From Acidobacteriota bacterium (lineage in GTDB: Bacteria; Acidobacteriota; Holophagae; Thermotomaculales; Thermotomaculaceae), in the NCBI GenBank assembly GCA_027038695.1, contig JALWHA010000060.1, positions 1-5,238 of the forward strand: DNA of 5,238 nucleotides, given 5' to 3'. The position numbers and the translations under genes are program-made. Under the pieces are notes generated by a model. That model was not told the origin of the DNA, did not search any database, and saw nothing but the letters and a program-made list of their open reading frames with translations. Positions 1-5,238 of this stretch are shown one piece after another (position 1 is the stretch's first letter; each line of letters starts with the position of its first letter).

Positions 1-1255
1 GGGCATATGCTCCTAATAAATCTGACTGCAAGCCTATTATGTTTCTGTCTCTGCAGGTAAGGTGAAGTATAGGCTCTAACCCAAGCACTGTTTTTATGTA
101 AAATGCATAAACCATTGCGCTCATCCTTACCCTTGCAAGGGGGTTCTCCGCAATATTAACTGCGTCAATACCCAATTCTTTTAAATGTTTTAGTTTTTTT
201 AACTGCTTTTCAGGGGACGGGCTTTTAGGCGGGTTTGCTTCAACGCTTATAATAAACCCTTTTCCCAATTTCTGGAAAACTTCAGGCAATTCGTCGTCAA
301 ATAATGCTTCTTCCTGCTCTTCCTCTTTTATCAATGTTGTTTCAAAAAATATCACAGTTGTTCTTTTTCTTTCAATTTCAAGTTGCTTTGCCGCTTCAAC
401 AAGTTTGTTTATGTGGGAAGGGGTTGTCCCGCAGCATCCCCCCACAAATTTCACACCGTTTTCAAGAAATAATAGCCCGTACTCTTTAAAGTATTCTTCG
501 GAAACCGGATATACAACCCTGTCTCCCACAGTAACCGGATAACCTGCATTAGGCATAGCGCTTAAAAGGGTGTTTTTAAACCTCTCAAAGTACGGCCTGT
601 AATGGTTAAAGAGTTCAGCAGGCCCTAAAGTGCAGTTAATCCCTACAATATCTGCACCTGCCTCCAACAATGTAGAAAAACAGGTGTCAGGACTGTCGCC
701 GAATTTTGTTAACCCGTCTTCAAGCAAGGTGATTTCCGCTACCACAGGTATTGAAGTGTCTATCTTTCTGATTCCCTTCACTGCGTTTTCTATCTCAATA
801 AGGGATGAAAATGTTTCAAGGATTATTAAATCAACTCCCTCATTAATCAAAACCTTAGCCTGGGAAGAAAAGATATCCCTGTAATCTTCTTCAATTAAAT
901 TTCCGTACGGTTTTAAAAGCGCATTGGTAGGCCCGATTGAGCCTGCAATGTAAACATCTTTCCCTTTTGCCGCCTTTTTTGCATTCTGAACGGCAAGTTT
1001 GTTTAACAGTTCAAACTTGTCTTCAAGTTCAAAGAGAGAGAGTTTCAAAACATTTCCGTCAAAGGTGTTTGTCTCAATAACTTTAGCACCTGCTTCAATA
1101 TATTCCTTATGAATTTGAACCACAAGTTCAGGGTTTTTCAGGTTTTCTTCAGTTCTGCAAATATTCGCAGGCCTTCCCTTCTGGTTTAAATATGTGCCGA
1201 ATGCACCGTCTGCTATTAAAAATTTTTCTTTTAATGAAGTTAAAAAGTCTTTCAT
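1..1255 (-). CDS. Bifunctional homocysteine S-methyltransferase / methylenetetrahydrofolate reductase (YitJ-like), 5' part
   Basis: 418 codons from the ATG at 1255 are open to the left edge, so the C-terminus is missing. Residues 1 to about 290 are a BHMT/MetH-type homocysteine S-methyltransferase barrel: DGAFGT (16-21), ETNTF (61-65), GSIGP (105-109), GINC (205-208), MPNAG (234-238) and GGCCGT (272-277). C208, C274 and C275 are the three zinc ligands that activate the homocysteine thiol. After a charged linker (about 295-330, with KEEEQEE), an MTHFR (MetF-like) barrel begins: FIISVEANPP (334-343), where E339 aligns with the catalytic Glu of MetF, then NIAENPLARVRMS (367-379) and LHLTCRDRNIIGLQSDLLGAYA (to 418). 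This order matches Bacillus YitJ, about 610 aa, so roughly 190 residues lie outside. Expected role: reduce methylene-THF to methyl-THF and methylate homocysteine to methionine. No cobalamin domain is seen in the visible part. It is the sixth gene of the run, coupled to greA by ATGA. Confidence 0.93.
   Translation of the reverse strand, partial: MKDFLTSLKEKFLIADGAFGTYLNQKGRPANICRTEENLKNPELVVQIHKEYIEAGAKVIETNTFDGNVLKLSLFELEDKFELLNKLAVQNAKKAAKGKDVYIAGSIGPTNALLKPYGNLIEEDYRDIFSSQAKVLINEGVDLIILETFSSLIEIENAVKGIRKIDTSIPVVAEITLLEDGLTKFGDSPDTCFSTLLEAGADIVGINCTLGPAELFNHYRPYFERFKNTLLSAMPNAGYPVTVGDRVVYPVSEEYFKEYGLLFLENGVKFVGGCCGTTPSHINKLVEAAKQLEIERKRTTVIFFETTLIKEEEQEEALFDDELPEVFQKLGKGFIISVEANPPKSPSPEKQLKKLKHLKELGIDAVNIAENPLARVRMSAMVYAFYIKTVLGLEPILHLTCRDRNIIGLQSDLLGAYA
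1252..1255 (-). promoter_or_regulatory. ATGA stop-start overlap coupling greA to the homocysteine methyltransferase gene
   Basis: On the minus strand the ATG (1255-1253) of the downstream gene and the TGA (1254-1252) of greA share two bases. The 20 nt before this ATG contain no purine-rich Shine-Dalgarno element at a usable distance, unlike the lpxK and greA starts. This suggests that translation depends on ribosomes finishing greA and restarting (inference). Confidence 0.7.
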
Positions 1256-1722
1256 TGTTTATCGTGAAGGGTTTCAATCTCCACTATCTCAAAGTTTCTT
1301 TCCCCTGACGGCACCCTGACTGTAACCTCGTCTCCCTCTCTTTTGCCTACAAGTGCTTTGCCAATAGGGGAAGTTATAGAGAGTTTATCAGAGCCTTCTT
1401 CCGTTTCTTCAGGCATAACAAGGGTATAGGTAATCTCTTCGTCTTTATCAAGGTCGTACAAAACAACAGTTGTCCCGTAACTAATCCTGTCTTTGGGTAG
1501 CCTTGAAACATCTATCTGGGCTATTTCAGCCCTTCTCTTTTTCAGGTTCATTAACTTTGTTTGCAACAGCCTTTGCTTTTCTAAAGCAGCCTCATACTCT
1601 GCGTTTTCCGATAAATCCCCCTGAGCGGCCGCCTTGGCAATTTCCTTCGGAAGAGTTACCGTTAACTCATACTCCAATTCCTTAATCTCTTTGGTGAGTT
1701 TGTCAAGAACTTCCTTTGTCAT
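1252..1722 (-). CDS. greA: Transcription elongation factor GreA
   Basis: GreA inserts its coiled coil into the RNA polymerase secondary channel and stimulates cleavage of the 3' end of backtracked transcripts. The 156-aa product has the normal length. Residues 1 to about 73 form the charged antiparallel coiled coil, with the tip motif AAAQGDLSENAEYEAA; D36 and E39 correspond to the two acidic Mg-coordinating residues (D41/E44 of E. coli), so cleavage activity should be intact, unlike Gfh1-type inhibitors. The C-terminal FKBP-like domain contains SITSPIGKALVGKREGDEVTVRVPSGERNFEIVEI (about residues 115-148), as in GreA. A GreB assignment is less likely but hard to exclude by eye. The gene starts 20 nt inside lpxK behind a strong SD and ends in an ATGA overlap with the next gene. 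Confidence 0.96.
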   Translation of the reverse strand: MTKEVLDKLTKEIKELEYELTVTLPKEIAKAAAQGDLSENAEYEAALEKQRLLQTKLMNLKKRRAEIAQIDVSRLPKDRISYGTTVVLYDLDKDEEITYTLVMPEETEEGSDKLSITSPIGKALVGKREGDEVTVRVPSGERNFEIVEIETLHDKQ

Positions 1723-2767
1723 TTAATTTTCCCTCCAGATATTTTAAAAAGTCTTTCTCTCTGCTTAAAAGCATATTTGAAATACATATTGTCAACTTTT
1801 TTCCGAAAATTTCAAGCACTTTTTCTTCTCTTAACTTTACCCAATCCTTTTCGGTAGCAACAATGTAATCAACTTTAAGTTCATTTGCAACCGCATTTAA
1901 CTTTTCAAGTTTCTCCCTTGAAGGGACAACATGGTCTTTGAATGAAAATGATTTTACCACATTTAGCCCCGCTGTGATAAGGTCTGCCTTAAAAGATAGG
2001 GGATTGCCTATTGCTGAAAAACTCACAACCTTTTTTCCCTGCATATCTTCCAATGCAATTATCCTGTCCTTTACAGGCAGGTAAAAGTGGCTTATTTCAA
2101 GGTCTGCCTCAAATAAAACCGCTTTTCTGTTTATCTCTTCAATGGACTTTCTCAAAAGTGTTATGTTTTTGGCGTATTTAGCCCTTGTCAACACTATAAT
2201 GTCGGCTCTTTTCAACTCTGAAACAGGCTCCCTTAAAATGCCGTAAGGTATAATTTTCCCGTTTCCGAAGGGGTTTGAGCAATCAACAAGGCAAATATCA
2301 ATATCCCTTGAAAGTTTTCTGTGCTGAAACCCGTCATCAAGTATATAAACCTCGCAGTTGCATTCTTCCCCGTGTTTCATTGCGCTCTCATGCCTGTTTT
2401 TCCCAACAATGACGCAACCTTTATCTTTTAGCCTTCTCTTTATCAGAACAGGCTCGTCCCCGCACTTTACAAATGAGCAGTCTTCCTCAACTATCCTTAT
2501 TTCCCCCTCTTTGTCCCTTTTGTAGCCTCTTGAAAGAATACAGGGTTTTAAACCGAATTCGTTTATAATTAACTCGGAAAGCATAATTGTGAAAGGCGTT
2601 TTCCCCGTTCCCCCCGCAGTAATATTTCCGGCTGAAATCACAGGCTTGTTTAACTTCTTTGCTTTAAAATACCCTGCCGAATAGAGAAAATTCCTTAAAT
2701 TTATGAGAAACAGATAGATCAGGTAAAGCGGAAAAATAAGGATTTTAAGCAATGTGCTGTTCAACAT
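1703..2767 (-). CDS. lpxK: Tetraacyldisaccharide 4'-kinase LpxK
   Basis: LpxK is a P-loop kinase on the inner face of the inner membrane that phosphorylates the 4' position of the tetraacyldisaccharide 1-phosphate to form lipid IVA, the acceptor for WaaA. The 354-aa product has the usual family length. A hydrophobic N-terminal segment (about residues 5-24) matches the family's membrane-binding helix. Then come GNITAGGTGKTP (47-58, Walker A), ILSRGYKR (77-84), CGDEPVLI (102-109, where D104 matches the catalytic Asp of the family), KNRHE (123-127), LDDGFQHRKL (143-152, Walker B region), YGILREP (175-181) and FKDH (276-279, the conserved C-domain His). ATEKDWVKL near the C-terminus is also typical. 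All key residues seem present, so it should be active. It has nine cysteines, more than I would expect for this family. It overlaps waaA by 7 nt at its start and greA by 20 nt at its end. Confidence 0.96.
   Translation of the reverse strand: MLNSTLLKILIFPLYLIYLFLINLRNFLYSAGYFKAKKLNKPVISAGNITAGGTGKTPFTIMLSELIINEFGLKPCILSRGYKRDKEGEIRIVEEDCSFVKCGDEPVLIKRRLKDKGCVIVGKNRHESAMKHGEECNCEVYILDDGFQHRKLSRDIDICLVDCSNPFGNGKIIPYGILREPVSELKRADIIVLTRAKYAKNITLLRKSIEEINRKAVLFEADLEISHFYLPVKDRIIALEDMQGKKVVSFSAIGNPLSFKADLITAGLNVVKSFSFKDHVVPSREKLEKLNAVANELKVDYIVATEKDWVKLREEKVLEIFGKKLTICISNMLLSREKDFLKYLEGKLNDKGSS
1731..1736 (-). promoter_or_regulatory. Strong ribosome binding site of greA
   Basis: GGAGGG on the minus strand lies 8 nt before the ATG at 1722 and is embedded in the last codons of lpxK. 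It is the best Shine-Dalgarno match in the window and fixes the greA start inside the lpxK coding region. Confidence 0.75.
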
Positions 2768-3963
2768 TTTATCTCCCCTAATACACAGTCAAGGCTTTCG
2801 GAATTTTTTGCAAGAATTTCACTCGCTTTAACAGCCCTGTCATTAAAATATTGCTTGTTTTCAAAGAAATTTTCAATAAAAAATTTTAACTCCTTCCCGC
2901 TTTCAACAATTGTAAAGTAATCGGAAAGGCTTTCTTTTAAATCCTCAAAGTTTGAAAGGAATTTCCCCGTTACCGCAGGCTTGCCTAAAAAAAGAGGCTC
3001 AACAAAGTTCTGCCCGCCAAAATCAACAAGGCTTCCGCCTACATAGCAAAGGTCAGCAATTGCATAAAAACTTACAAGTTTTCCTGTTTCGTTGACTATT
3101 AAAATATCCTTGCTATCAAGTTTAAAATTGGTTTTGCCATTGCTTAAAACAGGGTTAAAGCCGTATTTTTTAACTTCTTTTACTATTTCTTCAACCCTTT
3201 CAATATGCCTGGGTACAAATATTGCGGAAAACCTTTTCCCTATCAAATCCTTTAAATATTCAAGGATTAAGCCTTCCTCATAATCCCTTGTCGAACCGAA
3301 AACAATTATTGGCAAATCAGTTTCAACAACTATTTCATGCTTTACTTCAGGCTTGTTTACAAGTTTTAAATTGCCGCAAACTTTTAATTTTTCCCTTACG
3401 CAACCTATTTGAACAAACCTTTCAAAATCCTTTTCGCTTCTAACAATAACCTTTTCAAAGTTGTCAAACAACTTTTTCAGAAAAAAGGAAAACCTTTTGT
3501 AATTGGGAAAAGATTTATCGGATATCCTTCCATTAATTAAGTACAGTTTTAAGCCATACTTTTTTGCGTAAAAGATAGTATTCGGCCACAGTTCGGTTTC
3601 AACAAAAATAAAAGAGTTTGCCTTAACATTCCTCAAGAATTTCTTTAATGAAAAAGGAAAATCAAAGGGAAGGTATGAGATAGCAACATCTTTCTCTTGT
3701 CCGAAATTGTCTTCTGCCTTTTTAAAACCCGTATCTGTTGCGCAGGTTAACAAAATTTTTTTACCCTCTTTCAACAAAGCCTTAACAAACGGGACAATTA
3801 AAACCTGCTCCCCAACACTTGCCCCGTGAACTATGCAGTCAAACTCACCCTTAATGTTCGGGTGTTTTCTTAACTTTATATAATCCTTCCCGAACCTTTT
3901 TTTAAGTTTCAAATAGATTAAAGGATAGGCTATGTAAAGCAAAAGGGTGTAAATTATTCTCAT
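2761..3963 (-). CDS. waaA: 3-deoxy-D-manno-octulosonic acid (Kdo) transferase WaaA
   Basis: WaaA (KdtA) is a membrane-associated GT-B glycosyltransferase (GT30) that moves Kdo from CMP-Kdo to lipid IVA on the cytoplasmic face of the inner membrane. The 400-aa product is a little shorter than the E. coli enzyme. A hydrophobic N-terminal segment (about residues 3-18) fits the membrane anchor. The N-terminal domain carries HGASVGE (46-52, with the likely catalytic base E52), ETELWPN (122-128) and LINGRISDKS (142-151). The C-terminal domain carries GNLK (197-200), FGSTRDYEE (222-230), PRHIER (251-256), a TGKL segment (293-296), GGSLVDFGGQN (309-319) and EP (322-323). Two positions differ from the text I expect: the usual GGHN reads GGQN (Q318), and the usual DTxGEL reads NETGKL. 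The enzyme could be mono-, di- or multifunctional in Kdo number; the sequence does not say. It overlaps lpxK by 7 nt, an adjacent step of the same pathway. Confidence 0.95.
   Translation of the reverse strand: MRIIYTLLLYIAYPLIYLKLKKRFGKDYIKLRKHPNIKGEFDCIVHGASVGEQVLIVPFVKALLKEGKKILLTCATDTGFKKAEDNFGQEKDVAISYLPFDFPFSLKKFLRNVKANSFIFVETELWPNTIFYAKKYGLKLYLINGRISDKSFPNYKRFSFFLKKLFDNFEKVIVRSEKDFERFVQIGCVREKLKVCGNLKLVNKPEVKHEIVVETDLPIIVFGSTRDYEEGLILEYLKDLIGKRFSAIFVPRHIERVEEIVKEVKKYGFNPVLSNGKTNFKLDSKDILIVNETGKLVSFYAIADLCYVGGSLVDFGGQNFVEPLFLGKPAVTGKFLSNFEDLKESLSDYFTIVESGKELKFFIENFFENKQYFNDRAVKASEILAKNSESLDCVLGEIKC
2773..2778 (-). promoter_or_regulatory. Ribosome binding site of lpxK
   Basis: GGGGAG on the minus strand lies 5 nt before the ATG at 2767 and is inside the 3' end of waaA. 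It supports the ATG at 2767, which precedes the waaA TGA (2763-2761) and creates the 7-nt overlap. Confidence 0.65.
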
Positions 3964-3965
3964 CT

Positions 3966-5066
3966 TTAGTATTCCCTGATTGTATTGTAAAGTGTATCCC
4001 TCTCAACAGGCTTTCTCTTTGCGGTTCTAATAAGATTAACAATTTCGGGGATTGTAGCCTTTCTGTCTGTTTTATAACCTGCCATATATGTAATTGTTTC
4101 CTCTACAACAGTGCCGTCTAAATCGTTTGCCCCGAACCACAATGCGGTCTGCGCAAGTTTTTTGCCAAGCATTACCCAGTAAGCCTTTATGTGTTTAAAG
4201 TTGTCAAGGTAAATCCTTGAAACGGCAATTAACTTTAAGTCGTCCATTCCCGTTGAGCCTTTTATATTTAGTTTTTTCTCAAGTTCCGTATTTTCAGGGT
4301 GGTATGAAAGGGGAATAAATGCGTTAAAGCCCCCTGTTTTATCCTGCAACTTCCTTAACCTGTCAAGGTGGTCAACCCTTTCCTCAATAGTTTCAATATG
4401 TCCGTAAAGTATTGTTGCATTGGATTTAATGCCTTTTTGATGTATCTTCTCGGCAATCTCAAGCCACCTTTCCCCGGAAATCTTGTTTCTGCACAAAAGC
4501 CTTCTAACCCTCTGGCTGAACACTTCAGCCCCGCCTCCCGGGACAGAGCCTAAACCCGCTTCTTTCAACCTATCTATCACTTCCTCAATAGAAAGCCCCG
4601 AAATCCTTGAGAAGTGGTCAAACTCAACGCAGGTAAAAGCCTTTATATGCAATCTGGGGAAATTGTCTTTTATCCCTTTAATAATTGCAAGGTAATCCTC
4701 AAACTTCCATTTCGGGTGAAGCCCCCCTACAATGTGAACCTCTGTGCAGCCCTTTTCAACTTCAGGTTTTAAGGTTTCAATTATCTTGTTAATACTCATT
4801 TCATAGGCACCGGGCTCATTGAGAGAGTTTCTGTAAAAAGCACAGAATTGACACTTATTTATACATAAGTTTGTGGGGTTTATATGCCTGTTTATGTTAA
4901 AGTAAACAACATTCCCGTTTTTCTTTCTGTTTACAAAGTCGGCAATATAGCCTAAACCTATCAAATCCTCGGTCTGAAAGAGTTTAATTCCCTCTTCAAA
5001 GGTAATCCTTTCGCCCCTTTTAACTTTATCAAACACCTTTTCAAGAAAACTATCGCTAAACCTCAT
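3966..5066 (-). CDS. mqnE: Aminofutalosine synthase MqnE (radical SAM)
   Basis: MqnE is a cytoplasmic radical-SAM enzyme that adds the SAM-derived adenosyl radical to 3-[(1-carboxyvinyl)oxy]benzoate to give 6-amino-6-deoxyfutalosine, the second step of the futalosine menaquinone pathway. Numbered from the ATG at 5066 (366 aa, about the usual length), the [4Fe-4S] cluster motif is CINKCQFC with C68, C72 and C75, preceded by HINPTN. Other family segments are EVHIVGGLHP (109-118), KAFTCVEFDHF (142-152), SVPGGGAEVF (174-183), then SNATILYGHIET, ETGGFNAFIPLSYHPENT-like text (here DKTGGFNAF), HIKAYWVMLG, FGANDLDGTVVEE and a C-terminal PVERDTLYN. HIVGGLHP and VPGGGAE separate it from the paralogous cyclase MqnC, whose corresponding text is different. 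A TTG two codons upstream would give 368 aa, but the SD favours the ATG. It sits between ubiA (9-nt gap) and waaA (2-nt gap). The other mqn genes are not in the window. Confidence 0.95.
   Translation of the reverse strand: MRFSDSFLEKVFDKVKRGERITFEEGIKLFQTEDLIGLGYIADFVNRKKNGNVVYFNINRHINPTNLCINKCQFCAFYRNSLNEPGAYEMSINKIIETLKPEVEKGCTEVHIVGGLHPKWKFEDYLAIIKGIKDNFPRLHIKAFTCVEFDHFSRISGLSIEEVIDRLKEAGLGSVPGGGAEVFSQRVRRLLCRNKISGERWLEIAEKIHQKGIKSNATILYGHIETIEERVDHLDRLRKLQDKTGGFNAFIPLSYHPENTELEKKLNIKGSTGMDDLKLIAVSRIYLDNFKHIKAYWVMLGKKLAQTALWFGANDLDGTVVEETITYMAGYKTDRKATIPEIVNLIRTAKRKPVERDTLYNTIREY
3972..3977 (-). promoter_or_regulatory. Ribosome binding site of waaA
   Basis: AGGGAA on the minus strand lies 8 nt before the ATG at 3963 and is inside the last codons of mqnE. 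It is a moderate Shine-Dalgarno match. With a 2-nt gap between the mqnE TAA and the ATG, ribosomes finishing mqnE would also be at the start site. Confidence 0.5.
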
Positions 5067-5072
5067 AATCAA

Positions 5073-5077
5073 TCCTT
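5073..5077 (-). promoter_or_regulatory. Ribosome binding site of mqnE
   Basis: On the minus strand AAGGA lies 6 nt before the ATG at 5066-5064 and overlaps the TAA stop of the upstream ubiA. It decides the mqnE start: the in-frame TTG two codons earlier (5072-5070) directly abuts this motif and could not use it. Confidence 0.7.
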
Positions 5078-5238
5078 ATAAATAGAAATTTAAAAAAGAG
5101 AAAATCAAAATAATTATGCTGAAAAAACCGTTTACTGTGAAAAAAGCCATATCTATCTTTGATAAGTCGTCTTCCTTTACAAGTGTATGCTCGTAAAACA
5201 AAAGTGCCGAAGCAATAAATAACCCTACCCAGTACCAC
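5076..5238 (-). CDS. ubiA: UbiA-family polyprenyltransferase, C-terminal fragment (probably menaquinone, MqnP-like)
   Basis: Only the last 53 codons are in the window; the gene enters from the right edge and ends at a TAA at 5078-5076. UbiA-family enzymes are integral-membrane prenyltransferases that attach a polyprenyl chain to an aromatic acid. The fragment starts inside a hydrophobic helix (fragment residues 1-14), then has a polar loop reading YEHTLVKEDDLSKID, followed by AFFTVNG and a final hydrophobic helix (about 32-52). The YEH-LV---DLSK and FFTVNG pattern is the C-terminal signature I recall for the UbiA-like proteins of futalosine-pathway bacteria. The next gene, 9 nt downstream, is mqnE, so the likely substrate is 1,4-dihydroxy-6-naphthoate (MqnP role) rather than 4-hydroxybenzoate; this substrate is inferred from context. 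A competing open frame over the same bases (stop near 5056) gives no recognisable protein and is a shadow. The catalytic Asp-rich motifs lie outside the window. Confidence 0.85.
   Translation of the reverse strand, partial: WYWVGLFIASALLFYEHTLVKEDDLSKIDMAFFTVNGFFSIIILIFSFLNFYL

Noticed and set aside
304..884. Plus-strand open frames opposite the methyltransferase gene
   Set aside because: They lie antisense to a continuous, motif-rich minus-strand frame and encode no recognisable domain; shadows.
1256..1300. Possible SAM riboswitch before the methionine enzyme gene
   Set aside because: The region is fully coding (C-terminus of GreA) and the start overlaps the greA stop, leaving no leader for an aptamer.
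1625..1632. GC-rich 8-bp palindrome (GCGGCCGC)
   Set aside because: It encodes the Ala-rich stretch before GreA GDLSENAEY; a chance palindrome in coding sequence, with no loop or T-tract to suggest a terminator.
1503..1685. Plus-strand open frame opposite greA
   Set aside because: Antisense to the GreA coiled coil; no supporting features.
3092..3443. Plus-strand open frames opposite waaA
   Set aside because: Antisense to conserved Kdo transferase sequence; no independent start signal or domain.
4368..4695. Plus-strand open frames opposite mqnE
   Set aside because: Overlap each other and the conserved MqnE core; low-complexity translations with no family signature.

Overview
The window is a single run of minus-strand genes with no room for a promoter or terminator between them. 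Read right to left (the direction of transcription), it holds: the 3' end of a UbiA-family prenyltransferase (probably menaquinone, mqnP-like); mqnE (aminofutalosine synthase); waaA/kdtA (Kdo transferase); lpxK (lipid A 4'-kinase); greA (transcript cleavage factor); and the 5' part of a large fused homocysteine methyltransferase / methylenetetrahydrofolate reductase (YitJ-like) that leaves the window at base 1. Gene junctions are a 9-nt gap, a 2-nt gap, a 7-nt overlap, a 20-nt overlap and a 4-nt ATGA overlap, so this is very probably one polycistronic, partly translationally coupled transcript.

The organism is a Gram-negative (diderm) bacterium that makes Kdo-lipid A and probably makes menaquinone by the futalosine route. 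The sequence is visibly AT-rich and the proteins are rich in Lys, Ile, Phe and Glu. This would suit several deep-branching, often anaerobic or thermophilic phyla that use the futalosine pathway, but I cannot name a taxon from sequence alone.

How the genes fit together: UbiA/MqnP and MqnE serve the respiratory quinone; WaaA and LpxK act on the inner leaflet of the inner membrane in consecutive steps of Kdo2-lipid A synthesis (LpxK makes lipid IVA, WaaA adds Kdo to it). GreA rescues backtracked RNA polymerase. The terminal methyltransferase/reductase supplies methyl groups for methionine. The mix looks like a housekeeping operon rather than a dedicated pathway.

I see no mobile element, CRISPR array, RNA gene, riboswitch, repeat family or stand-alone intergenic region. 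Nothing here looks like an undescribed system; the findings are modest points about gene order, gene starts, coupling and a few unusual motif residues.
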